Below, one piece after another: positions 7,998 to 15,817 of a stretch of DNA of 19,596 bases. How positions within the stretch are numbered: position 1 is the stretch's first letter; each line of letters opens with the position of its first letter. The position numbers were made by a program, and so were the translations under genes. The stretch is from Flavobacteriales bacterium UBA4585 (lineage in GTDB: Bacteria; Bacteroidota; Bacteroidia; Flavobacteriales; Schleiferiaceae). The notes under the pieces are model-generated. The model worked only from the letters and a program-made list of their open reading frames with translations, was not told the origin of the DNA and ran no database searches. The DNA is taken from the NCBI GenBank assembly GCA_949487015.1, contig CATAQZ010000039.1, positions 1 to 19,596 on the forward strand. Direction: 5' to 3'.

Positions 7998-8021
7998 AAA
8001 CCGGCTGAGGCCGGTTTTTTT
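7998..8021 (+). terminator. Intrinsic terminator between yajC and the YbbR-like gene
   Basis: A perfect 8-bp stem, AAACCGGC (7998-8005) with GCCGGTTT (8010-8017), is closed by a TGAG loop. It is followed by an unbroken run of T from 8015 to 8021. The T run ends on the base before the ATG of the next gene, which is an unusual position inside what otherwise looks like one operon. Confidence 0.8.
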
Positions 8022-8918
8022 ATGCGCAAACTGTTCCAACATATCCGTATCGAGGCATTACTATTCTTAGTATTTGCAGCTCTGATATGGTTTGTCATGA
8101 CGGTTTCAGCAACAACGATAGAGCGGCAGTTCACGATGAGTTTCACGGCTGACGCATCCGTAGTAGACTCATACTGGATGCAAGACAGCACTTTAACCAC
8201 AGCGGTAACGGTGCGTTCAAAAGGGCTAAGTGCACTATTTATGCGTCAGTTTAATGGGCTTGAGTTGACATTTTCTGCTAAGAATTCTATTCGTGCCAAC
8301 AGTATAGGACTCTTTATTCTTCCCGATGATATCGATAGGATTCTTTTAGAGCGATTCGGTGGAGATTATGATTTTAGTTTTTCTGCACAATCCGACACCT
8401 TCTATTTTTCTACGTCGGCATTGATTACTAAAAGTTTACCTATCAATTTTGATGCGCAGAGGGTGAAGTTGCCGGAAGGTTACAGATGGATTTCATCCCC
8501 GATTATTTCTCCGACAGAAATTGAAATTACGGGTCCAGAATGGGCTATTCCAACTGGGGCAATAGGATTGGATATACCGCAAACACAATGGAAAGGACGT
8601 AAAAGGGAAAATATTAAACTTCAAGAGTTCGGAAATGGACTGACGCAATCTGCAAATAAGACAGTGATCACAGGATATTCTGATTTATGGGTAGAGGATA
8701 GATTTAGTACTGAGGTGGAATGGGATGGTCGCAAACACGAGGTTCAGGTTTGGCTAAGTGGACCATTCAGTTTACTAAAGCCACAAGAATGGGGGCAATA
8801 TGTAAATATCGCTCTTCATGCGGTTGAAGACGGCGTAGGCTTAGATGTAGATTCAAAAAGTTCGCTTGTAACAGTGCTGTCCTATAGCCCCAAGATTTTG
8901 GTACATTCACAACGATGA
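8022..8918 (+). CDS. YbbR/CdaR-like membrane-anchored protein
   Basis: Protein of 298 aa with a short cytosolic N-terminus and one transmembrane helix at about residues 11-30 (EALLFLVFAALIWFVMTVSA). The extracytoplasmic part resembles YbbR repeats, with segments such as LPEGYRWISSPIISPTEIEITGP split over about residues 150-175. In Firmicutes the family includes CdaR, the regulator of the diadenylate cyclase CdaA. In Bacteroidota this gene lies next to coaE and its role is unclear. The ATG at 8022 is the first possible start, since an in-frame stop lies at 7995. It follows a terminator directly and overlaps coaE by four bases (ATGA). Family assignment is from architecture and context. Confidence 0.75.
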   Translation: MRKLFQHIRIEALLFLVFAALIWFVMTVSATTIERQFTMSFTADASVVDSYWMQDSTLTTAVTVRSKGLSALFMRQFNGLELTFSAKNSIRANSIGLFILPDDIDRILLERFGGDYDFSFSAQSDTFYFSTSALITKSLPINFDAQRVKLPEGYRWISSPIISPTEIEITGPEWAIPTGAIGLDIPQTQWKGRKRENIKLQEFGNGLTQSANKTVITGYSDLWVEDRFSTEVEWDGRKHEVQVWLSGPFSLLKPQEWGQYVNIALHAVEDGVGLDVDSKSSLVTVLSYSPKILVHSQR

Positions 8919-9496
8919 AGAAGGTTGTTTGTATAACAGGTGGAATGGGATCTGGAAAAAGTACTGTCGCCCGTATTCTTTTGGAAGCGGGTTTTGCCGT
9001 TTACAACAGTGATACTCGGGCTAAAGAACTGATGCTTGAAGAGCCTGTACGAGGTCAAATCGAACAGCTTTTAGGACCATCGGCCTATTTGAATAATGAA
9101 TTATTAAACAGGCAGTTTCTCGCTGATCAAATCTTCACGGACCCAGAAAAAAAGAGCGCTTTGGAAGCCATTGTGCACCCTGCTGTGCGGGCAGATTTCG
9201 AACACTGGTTAGGTCAAGCAAAGGGGTCTCTAGTCTTTAAAGAAAGTGCCCTAACTCTCGAAATAGGAGATGCTAGTTGCACAACTATATTTCTGGTAGA
9301 TTGTCCAGTAAACGTTCGTTTTAAACGCATAAAACAACGCAATCCAGAATGGTCGAATCAAGAGATTCAAGCGCGCCTCGACCATCAACTAACAGATGTT
9401 CAACGTCGCAGTAGTGAAGCAATACGCATTGATAATTCAGGTTCTTTAGAGGCGTTGAAAGAATCCTTAGATCATGCTTTGGCTAAATGCATTTGA
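8915..9496 (+). CDS. coaE: Dephospho-CoA kinase
   Basis: Catalyses the last step of CoA synthesis, ATP-dependent phosphorylation of the 3'-hydroxyl of dephospho-CoA, in the cytosol. The length of 193 aa is usual. The P-loop GGMGSGKST is at residues 9-17. YNSDTRAKELM is near 30 (substrate-binding Asp), HPAVR near 88, and the LID region KQRNPEWSNQEIQARLDHQLT near 140. The start overlaps the YbbR-like gene by four bases. The 3' end overlaps the convergent gene on the other strand by 25 bases, so no terminator can lie between them. Confidence 0.95.
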   Translation: MKKVVCITGGMGSGKSTVARILLEAGFAVYNSDTRAKELMLEEPVRGQIEQLLGPSAYLNNELLNRQFLADQIFTDPEKKSALEAIVHPAVRADFEHWLGQAKGSLVFKESALTLEIGDASCTTIFLVDCPVNVRFKRIKQRNPEWSNQEIQARLDHQLTDVQRRSSEAIRIDNSGSLEALKESLDHALAKCI

Positions 9497-10008
9497 ACCA
9501 ATCCATTCGGATAGGTTTTAGTTGCAATATTTTTCCAATTGGACATGGTTTCATTCGATCTGAACAAAGGAATTCCTGCACCTAAAGTAGTAGGGATATA
9601 GGTTAGAATCATTTCGTCAATAAGCCCAGCATGATGTAGTTTGGCATTTGTTGCACCTCCGCCAACGATCCATACGGTATCAAACCGTGAGGTTAAATTG
9701 GCCAATGCAACTTCTGCAGGGTCGTTGCACACTTCAATACCTTCAGAGACTCCATCAGCCAATGTGTTTTTGCTGCTTAATATAACCGAATGCTTATCCG
9801 GATAGGGGTAGGAGCCTTCGAACGATTTGATCTTTTCAAAAGTATTGTGTCCCATAATAACCGCATCAATACCTTCGTAGAACCTATTATATCCATAATC
9901 TTCATCTGGAAGACGAAACAATGGATGGTCTAGAAAATCAATTCCACCGTTGGAATCGGCAATGTAACCGTCTAGAGTTACTGCAGTGTAGAGAATGGCT
10001 TTTGGCAT
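9472..10008 (-). CDS. Dihydrofolate reductase family protein (RibD C-terminal domain type)
   Basis: NADPH-dependent reductase-like protein of 178 aa. The N-terminus ILYTAVTLDGYIAD is the family's typical first strand. GIDAVIMGHNTFEKIKSF follows (about residues 47-64), then WIVGGGATNAKLHHAGLIDEM (nucleotide-binding GGG near 117-119) and IPLFRS near the C-terminus. This is the RibD-C/YyaP-like subgroup and not the housekeeping FolA, so its substrate is uncertain. It lies 27 bases downstream of the PhoH gene in the same direction and may share its transcript. The 3' end overlaps coaE by 25 bases tail to tail. Confidence 0.85.
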   Translation of the reverse strand: MPKAILYTAVTLDGYIADSNGGIDFLDHPLFRLPDEDYGYNRFYEGIDAVIMGHNTFEKIKSFEGSYPYPDKHSVILSSKNTLADGVSEGIEVCNDPAEVALANLTSRFDTVWIVGGGATNAKLHHAGLIDEMILTYIPTTLGAGIPLFRSNETMSNWKNIATKTYPNGLVQMHLAKA

Positions 10009-10035
10009 GGTTGATACTATTTTGATCCATAAATT

Positions 10036-11391
10036 CTATAGCAAATCGTTTGCCAAATTTGCTAAAGCCGAACGCTCACCTTTCTCTAAAGTGATGTGCG
10101 CATACATATCGTGACCTTTAACGCGATCAATTAAGAAGCTCAGCCCATTGCTTTGTTCGTCCAAATAAGGCGAATCTATCTGTTTAACATCACCAGTAAA
10201 AATGAACTTTGCACCGTCTCCCGCTCGCGTAATAATCGTTTTTACCTCGTGCGGCGTGAGGTTCTGACTTTCGTCAACGATGAATATGATATTTGCCAGC
10301 GATCTTCCGCGAATGTAAGCGAGTGGGGTAATGACAATTTTTTCTTTTTCGACCATTTCATCCAATTGCTTGTATTCCTTGTCGCGATCACTGAACGTAT
10401 TTTTAATCAATTTCAAATTATCCCAGAGGGGCTGCATGTACGGGTTAATCTTCTCTTTTGCATCACCTGGAAGATATCCGAGATCCTTATTTGATAAAGG
10501 AACAATGGGGCGTGCGAGATAAACTTGCTTAAAATCACGACGCTGCTCAAGAGATGCCGCCAATGCAATTAGTGTTTTTCCAGTACCCGCAACTCCAGTT
10601 AGGCTAACTAATTTAATATCCGGATTCAGGACGGCATGAATGGCAAAGGCTTGCTCTGCATTTCTAGGTTTTATACCGTAAACGCTGCGCTTTTCAACGT
10701 GATCAAACGTTTGATTCGCCACATTATAGAAGGCGAGGCCACTGCTATTATCACTTTTAAGAATATAGAAAGTGTTTGGGAAAGGACTGAATTCTGGATT
10801 TTCTTCGAGCACTGTGTCAATGTCCAGCGTCTTTTGCTCGTATAATTTCCCCAACGTTGTGGCACTGAAATTTTCAACTGTGGCTTTTCCGCGAAATAAG
10901 GAGTCAACATCTTTTACTTTCCCGGTTAAATAATCCTCAGATGCTAGATCAAGTGCTTTCGCTTTCAATCGCAGATTAATATCCTTTGTCACCAGAATTG
11001 TTTTTCGATCGGGAGCCTCCTCCCGAATATTAAGAGCGGCATTAATGATTTTATGATCCATTTTTCGACCTAAAATTCGCTCAGCATCGACGCCAGCTCT
11101 GCTGGTATCCATGATTACCTTGATGGAACCCGTTTCGTCTCCATTTAGCGGAATCCAATTCGTGAAATCTTTGCCTTCTGTTATTTTATCTAGTGTTCTA
11201 ATGAATTCACGTGCTTCATAATTCTTTGAATCGTGTCCTTTTTTGAATTCGTCCAATTCTTCGAGGACAGATATGGGTAAAACCACATCGTGTTCGTCAA
11301 AACAATGAATCGCATTGTGGTCAAAAAGAATTACGGAAGTATCAAGAACGAAGATCTTACGTGGTTTTTGTGCTTTGTTTTTAGCAGCCAT
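10036..11391 (-). CDS. PIN domain and PhoH ATPase fusion protein
   Basis: Predicted RNA-acting ATPase of 451 aa. An N-terminal PIN nuclease domain (about residues 11-150) keeps its acidic residues: D17 in FVLDTSV, E45/E46 in VLEELDEF, and D137 in VTKDINLR. The C-terminal PhoH domain has Walker A GVAGTGKT (266-273), Walker B IIFIVDESQN (368-377) and the sensor-like FTGDVKQIDSPYLDE (398-412). The PIN-PhoH (PhoH2) type has been described as a sequence-specific ribonuclease/helicase in mycobacteria. That role is transferred here by family only. All motifs look intact. The upstream 183-base gap shows no clean promoter match. Confidence 0.92.
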   Translation of the reverse strand: MAAKNKAQKPRKIFVLDTSVILFDHNAIHCFDEHDVVLPISVLEELDEFKKGHDSKNYEAREFIRTLDKITEGKDFTNWIPLNGDETGSIKVIMDTSRAGVDAERILGRKMDHKIINAALNIREEAPDRKTILVTKDINLRLKAKALDLASEDYLTGKVKDVDSLFRGKATVENFSATTLGKLYEQKTLDIDTVLEENPEFSPFPNTFYILKSDNSSGLAFYNVANQTFDHVEKRSVYGIKPRNAEQAFAIHAVLNPDIKLVSLTGVAGTGKTLIALAASLEQRRDFKQVYLARPIVPLSNKDLGYLPGDAKEKINPYMQPLWDNLKLIKNTFSDRDKEYKQLDEMVEKEKIVITPLAYIRGRSLANIIFIVDESQNLTPHEVKTIITRAGDGAKFIFTGDVKQIDSPYLDEQSNGLSFLIDRVKGHDMYAHITLEKGERSALANLANDLL

Positions 11392-11520
11392 ATAGATTTC
11401 TCAGATTAGTTTCTTCAAAATACTCTTTAAGAGCAGTTTAGATGTACCGGAAATATTATCCTTGCGCGAAGTTTTTAACTGAGCTATGTTGATATCCGCG
11501 CAATCCCCTTCATAGAAACG
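11392..11520. other. Gap between the PhoH gene and the pckA terminator
   Basis: This stretch must hold the signals for the PhoH gene if it is transcribed on its own, but no TTG-N19-TAnnTTTG match was found. A minus-strand frame of about 45 codons crosses it and the terminator hairpin; it is not called as a gene. Confidence 0.4.
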
Positions 11521-11548
11521 AAAAGAGCGGCTGTTGAGCCGCTCTTTT
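11521..11548 (-). terminator. Intrinsic terminator of pckA
   Basis: A perfect 12-bp inverted repeat, AAAAGAGCGGCT (11521-11532) with AGCCGCTCTTTT (11537-11548), has a 4-base loop. Read on the minus strand it is followed by a T-rich stretch (TTTTCGTTTC). It lies 26 bases past the pckA stop and separates pckA from the PhoH gene. Confidence 0.85.
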
Positions 11549-11574
11549 ACACACACATCAATTCAAACTTTGCG

Positions 11575-13170
11575 CTAACGCGCATTTGAGTACACTCTAG
11601 GTGCAGCAGAGCGTACGTCATCGCTGGCTTGATCAGCGAATTCTTTAAAATTAGCGATGAATTTATGCGCTAACACTAAAGCGGTCTTATCGTAATCTTC
11701 TTCAGACTTCCAGGTTGACACCGGATTCAATAGCTCTGAAGGAACCCCAGGGACAGCTGTCGGCATAGCTAAACCAAACACTTGATGTTCGGTATAACTC
11801 GCCGCATCAAGATGACCATTCATTGCCGCTGTTATCATAGCTCGCGTATAACTTAGTTTCATCCGTTTTCCCACGCCATATGCGCCTCCTGACCAGCCAG
11901 TATTGATCAACCATACATTGGTATTGGCAGCTTTCATTTTTTGAGCAAGCATATCCGCATAGACCGTGGGGTGTAAAGGCATAAATGGAGCTCCAAAACA
12001 AGCTGAAAAAACCGCTTTAGGTTCTGTAACGCCCTCCTCGGTGCCCGCAACTTTAGCCGTGTAGCCGCTTATAAAGTGGTATGCTGCTTGTGCCGGGGTT
12101 AATTTGGAAATAGGAGGGAGGACACCGTACGCATCGGCGGTTAAAAAGAATATATTCTTTGGGTTGGAGGCCAGTGAGCCGGGTTGAATGTTTTCTATAT
12201 GATCTATTGGATAACTAACACGCGTGTTTTGAGTAATGGAGGTATCTGAGAAATTGACACTTCCGTCTGCGTTTAGCACAACATTTTCTAGGATGGCGTG
12301 TGGCTTGATCGCATTGAAGATATCAGGTTCTTTTTCAGGACTGAGATCGATCACTTTTGCATAACAGCCACCTTCAAAATTAAAGATGGTATCGTCATTG
12401 CACCAGCCGTGTTCATCATCACCGATCAACTTGCGCATAGGATCTGCACTCAGTGTTGTCTTTCCGGTACCCGATAGGCCAAAGAATATTGCGGTATCTC
12501 CATCTTTTCCAACATTGGCTGAACAATGCATGCTTAAAACATCCTTTTCAAATGGAAGAATGAAATTCAACGCGCTGAAGATGCCTTTCTTGATCTCGCC
12601 CGTATAGCCTGTACCACCAATTAATATGGTTTTATCCGTAAAATCGAGTATCGCGAAATTTTCCTGACGCGTTCCATCTACATCTGGATGGGCTAAAAAA
12701 CCAGGCGCATTGATAATCGTCCATTCGTGTTCAAAGTGGGCCAATTCATCTTGAGAAGGGCGCAAGAACATGTTATACGCAAACTGATTCGACCAAGGAT
12801 ATTCATTAATGACTCGAACATTCATTCTGTAGTCGGGATGGGCCCCTGCAAATGCGTCCCGAACATATACGTCTTTACCGTCGAGATAGGCGCAGACTTT
12901 TTTCTTTAGCTTTTGAAATGCAACAGCATCGAAGGGTTTGTTGATCGGGCCCCACCAAACAGCATTCTCTGTAAGCGCGTCTTTGACAATGAAGCGGTCT
13001 TCTGGAGAACGTCCTGTGAATTTTCCGGTATTCAGTGCAATAGCTCCGTGCGACGTGCGCACCGCCATATTTTTTGATAGACTGTGTTGCTCTAATGCAT
13101 CCGGGTCAAGGTTGCTAAAAAGAGTCTTAGGCCCTATGCTCAAAGAGCTTAGGTGTTCCTGGTGGTTCAT
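11575..13170 (-). CDS. pckA: Phosphoenolpyruvate carboxykinase (ATP)
   Basis: Cytosolic gluconeogenic enzyme converting oxaloacetate and ATP to phosphoenolpyruvate, ADP and CO2. The length of 531 aa is usual for the ATP-dependent family. Visible motifs are the substrate-binding TGRSPEDRF (52-60), the P-loop GLSGTGKTTLS (231-241), the kinase-2 motif DDEHGW (251-256) for metal binding, and the adenine-binding NTRVSYP near 330. No active-site residue appears lost. The gene stands alone between its own terminator and a candidate promoter. A 16-bp palindrome overlaps that promoter, which suggests control by a DNA-binding regulator. Confidence 0.97.
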   Translation of the reverse strand: MNHQEHLSSLSIGPKTLFSNLDPDALEQHSLSKNMAVRTSHGAIALNTGKFTGRSPEDRFIVKDALTENAVWWGPINKPFDAVAFQKLKKKVCAYLDGKDVYVRDAFAGAHPDYRMNVRVINEYPWSNQFAYNMFLRPSQDELAHFEHEWTIINAPGFLAHPDVDGTRQENFAILDFTDKTILIGGTGYTGEIKKGIFSALNFILPFEKDVLSMHCSANVGKDGDTAIFFGLSGTGKTTLSADPMRKLIGDDEHGWCNDDTIFNFEGGCYAKVIDLSPEKEPDIFNAIKPHAILENVVLNADGSVNFSDTSITQNTRVSYPIDHIENIQPGSLASNPKNIFFLTADAYGVLPPISKLTPAQAAYHFISGYTAKVAGTEEGVTEPKAVFSACFGAPFMPLHPTVYADMLAQKMKAANTNVWLINTGWSGGAYGVGKRMKLSYTRAMITAAMNGHLDAASYTEHQVFGLAMPTAVPGVPSELLNPVSTWKSEEDYDKTALVLAHKFIANFKEFADQASDDVRSAAPRVYSNAR

Positions 13171-13184
13171 AACAATAAGTGGTT

Positions 13185-13203
13185 GGTTCTATAATAGGTT
13201 CTA
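13185..13203. repeat. Short direct repeat in the pckA leader
   Basis: GGTTCTA occurs at 13185-13191 and again at 13197-13203, a 12-base period. It lies between the candidate pckA -7 element and the start codon. It may be a chance repeat or part of a regulator site next to the adjoining palindrome. Confidence 0.3.
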
Positions 13204-13214
13204 CAAATGTAGAA
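13199..13214. promoter_or_regulatory. Palindrome over the pckA promoter, BlaI/MecI-like core
   Basis: TTCTACA-AA-TGTAGAA is a perfect 7-bp inverted repeat with a 2-base centre. The core TACA-N2-TGTA has the form known for operators of BlaI/MecI-family repressors. It covers the candidate -7 box of pckA, a position suited to repression. The regulator is not encoded in this window and its identity is inferred. Confidence 0.45.
13204..13211 (-). promoter_or_regulatory. Candidate -7 element for pckA
   Basis: On the minus strand this reads TACATTTG, a match to TAnnTTTG, and predicts a start near 13197 and a leader of about 27 bases. No TTG is found 19-21 bases upstream, so an activator or a weak promoter is possible. 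Confidence 0.4.
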
Positions 13215-13289
13215 ATGCTATTGAATTGAGCCCTTCGAATTGTCAAAAATTAACCTTCCTGTTCTATATTTTATCCTCTACGTATTGAT

Positions 13290-13640
13290 TTAAAGACGAT
13301 TATGGAATGCCACTCCGACCCAGCCAACAACGAAAGCAAGTCCGCCTAAAGGAGTAATGGGGCCTAAAAAACTAAGATTAAGTCCTAATAACTCATCCGT
13401 AGAAAGCAAGTAAATACTGAAGCTAAAAAGCACAATTCCAGTGCACCAGCTGTAGCGGGCCCAATTTGGAACAGTACTTTTTGATGCTGCCAATAGTGCT
13501 ACTGTATGGACTAATTGGTATAAAACACCAGTTTTAAAAGAATTCAAAGCAGAAGCCTCCATGTAAGGCGCTAAAGTATGTGCCCCTAAGGCCCCTAATA
13601 GTACGGCACTTGCGCCGAAAAATGCAATGAGATATTTCAT
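13290..13640 (-). CDS. DUF423 family small membrane protein
   Basis: Protein of 116 aa with about four predicted transmembrane helices and the DUF423 (YgdD-like) pattern. GASAVLLGALGAHTLAPYM is at about residues 9-27, YQLVHTVALLA at about 41-51, and GPITPLGGLAFVVGW near 92-106. The family is widespread, is located in the inner membrane and has no established function. The gene lies between pckA and a divergent saccharopine dehydrogenase gene. No terminator was seen in the 119 bases between its stop and the pckA start. Confidence 0.85.
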   Translation of the reverse strand: MKYLIAFFGASAVLLGALGAHTLAPYMEASALNSFKTGVLYQLVHTVALLAASKSTVPNWARYSWCTGIVLFSFSIYLLSTDELLGLNLSFLGPITPLGGLAFVVGWVGVAFHNRL

Positions 13641-13736
13641 GCATTAAAAATACGCTCTTCAAGGCAACTTCTCACTGTTATTAATATAACCATATCATAA
13701 CTTTCGTTATTTTTAAAACAACTTCAAGAGAAACAA

Positions 13737-15095
13737 ATGACAAAGCAAATCATACTTATCGGTGCTGGATTAAGCACACAAAGTTTAGTACCGTATTTAA
13801 AATCAAAACTTGATTTGTACGATTGGAATTTAAACGTTTTTGATAGGGATATAGATACAGCAATCCAGAGATTGGGCGAGGCCAATGAACGTTGCAAGGC
13901 AGGCGAATTAGATATCACAGATAGTGCTGCTTTAGATAAAGCGCTGAGTGAAGCACATTTAGTAATATCAATGGTTCCTGCGCACATGCACTTAAATGTA
14001 GCTAAGGCATGTATAAAGCATAATGCGCATCTGGTCACTGCCAGTTATTTAACACCGGAAATGCGCGCGCTGGATGATGAAGCACGATCAAATGGCTTAG
14101 TATTCTTAAATGAATGCGGACTCGATCCGGGTATAGATCACATGAGTGCAGCACGATTACTGGATGGTATACGAAATGATGGTGGTGAAATAGTCTTATT
14201 TGAAAGTTTCACAGGAGGCCTCCTGAGTCCTGATTCCGAAGGTAATAACCCGTGGCGCTATAAATTCACTTGGAACCCAAGAAACGTAGTTCTCGCTGGT
14301 CAGGGAGGAGCGGTCAAATTTATTCAAGAAGGGAAGTATAAGTACATACCCTCACATATGGTATTTCGTCGTACCGAATTCATGAATGTTGAAGGTTATG
14401 GACGATTTGAAGGGCTAGCAAATAGGGATAGTTTAAAATACCGCAAAGCTTATAATCTTGAAAATGCCACTACGCTGTACAGAGGAACATTAAGACGTCC
14501 AGGGTTTGCTAGAGCATGGGACAGTTTTGTGAAATTAGGGATGACCGATGATTCCTACACTATTGAAAATACGGATACGATGTCCTTTAGAGAGTTTACA
14601 AATCTCTTTTTAGCCTATAATCCTCAAGACTCCGTTGAGCTGAAGTTAAAGTATTATTTAGGCATTCCTCAAGATTCCGATATTTTCACAAAACTAGAAT
14701 GGGCCGGACTATTTTCAGATCATGTATTTCCTTTTTCCACAGGGACTCCAGCGCAGTGCCTGGAATATATACTGAAACAAGTATGGACATTGAATGAAGA
14801 GGACCGCGACCTGATTGTTATGTATCATAAAATTGGCTGGAAAAATGGAGACCAATTAGGCATGATTGAGAGTTCAATGGGCGTGGAAGGAAAGAGTGCA
14901 AGCCAAACTGCCATGGCTTCCACGGTAGGTTTGCCTTTAGGAATTGCTACTAAACTCATTCTTACTGGTAAAAGCGCAGAAGCCGGTGTTCAAATGCCTA
15001 TTACAGCGCAATGGTATAATCCTATTTTAGATGAATTAGCAGATGATTTCGGTGTGAATTTTTTCGAGAAAGCGATTCCCTACAAAGGCTATTAG
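13737..15095 (+). CDS. Saccharopine dehydrogenase family protein
   Basis: NAD(P)-dependent oxidoreductase of 452 aa. The N-terminal Rossmann domain opens with IILIGAGLSTQSLV (GAG at residues 9-11), with the acidic ribose-binding position in VFDRD at about 34-38. The catalytic domain has NECGLDPGIDHMSA at about 125-138, ESFTGGLLSPDSEGNNPWRY at about 156-175, and a C-terminal return to the Rossmann domain. These match the saccharopine reductase/LYS9-type enzymes. Bacteria with dapB make lysine by the diaminopimelate route, so here a role in lysine degradation, or another substrate, is more likely. The start is the first ATG after a 96-base divergent gap. The stop codon shares bases with that of the convergent trmN6. 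Confidence 0.88.
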   Translation: MTKQIILIGAGLSTQSLVPYLKSKLDLYDWNLNVFDRDIDTAIQRLGEANERCKAGELDITDSAALDKALSEAHLVISMVPAHMHLNVAKACIKHNAHLVTASYLTPEMRALDDEARSNGLVFLNECGLDPGIDHMSAARLLDGIRNDGGEIVLFESFTGGLLSPDSEGNNPWRYKFTWNPRNVVLAGQGGAVKFIQEGKYKYIPSHMVFRRTEFMNVEGYGRFEGLANRDSLKYRKAYNLENATTLYRGTLRRPGFARAWDSFVKLGMTDDSYTIENTDTMSFREFTNLFLAYNPQDSVELKLKYYLGIPQDSDIFTKLEWAGLFSDHVFPFSTGTPAQCLEYILKQVWTLNEEDRDLIVMYHKIGWKNGDQLGMIESSMGVEGKSASQTAMASTVGLPLGIATKLILTGKSAEAGVQMPITAQWYNPILDELADDFGVNFFEKAIPYKGY

Positions 15096-15817
15096 AGACT
15101 ATCGTAGAACGGGCTTAATACTTCATGTGTTTCAGAAGTATAAGACTGGTCATCTTCATAGATAGTAATAGTTCTATGCAGGGCATCACCATTATTAATC
15201 TTACTCAAGCCGAAAATACATCTGTTAGCCTCTCGTTGTTCCTTCGGTCTGATATGAATGACCTCGTTTAGAAATAATCCTTCATCCAATGCAGCGTCAA
15301 GAAACCGATCTTTTCTGTCACAAGGAAGAATAGCCCAAAAACTACCTTTGGGCTTTAAAAGCCCGGAGACGCTCATCACTAGACTCTTAAAATCTAATGT
15401 AAGTGCATGTCGTGCGGCAGCAACTCCATGGTCACTTTTTGTAGGTCCGTCTTCAAAATAGGGCGGGTTAGAAACGATGATATCGTAATAGGTGTTCATC
15501 CCAAATTCCTGAATAGGTTGGTGATAGCAAACCATTCTCGAGTGAAAGGGGCTGTTCCTGAAATTATCCATTGCCTGTTTCGCACTAGGGCCATGAATTT
15601 CAATACCGTCGACAAAAGCGTTGGGGAAGCGTTGGGCCAGTTGAAGGGCAATGACCCCACTACCAGTGCCTATGTCCAACACCCGTTTAACATCTGTAAC
15701 AGCTGTACTGGCGGCTGCTAAAGCACCTAATAAACAACCATCTGTGTTTACACGCATAGCACATTGGTCGTGCGCTACTTCAAACTCCTTCATTTTAAAA
15801 GGCTTCGTATAATTCAT
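15092..15817 (-). CDS. trmN6: tRNA1(Val) (adenine37-N6)-methyltransferase
   Basis: SAM-dependent class I methyltransferase of 241 aa, YfiC/TrmN6 type, expected to methylate adenine 37 of tRNA-Val. The N-terminus FKMKEFEVAHDQCAMRVNTD is typical of the group. SAM-binding motif I is VLDIGTGSG (46-54), an acidic residue in GIEIHG follows at about 71-76, and the catalytic NPPY is at 117-120 in IIVSNPPYFEDG. The gene overlaps the upstream membrane-protein gene by four bases and is the last gene of the rpsP-rimM run. The related N6-adenine methyltransferase families share NPPY, so the exact tRNA target is inferred. Confidence 0.87.
   Translation of the reverse strand: MNYTKPFKMKEFEVAHDQCAMRVNTDGCLLGALAAASTAVTDVKRVLDIGTGSGVIALQLAQRFPNAFVDGIEIHGPSAKQAMDNFRNSPFHSRMVCYHQPIQEFGMNTYYDIIVSNPPYFEDGPTKSDHGVAAARHALTLDFKSLVMSVSGLLKPKGSFWAILPCDRKDRFLDAALDEGLFLNEVIHIRPKEQREANRCIFGLSKINNGDALHRTITIYEDDQSYTSETHEVLSPFYDSL

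Noticed and set aside
11397..11558. Minus-strand open frame of about 45 codons between pckA and the PhoH gene
   Set aside because: It runs through the perfect pckA terminator hairpin, needs a GTG start and shows no recognisable domain. It is more likely chance.
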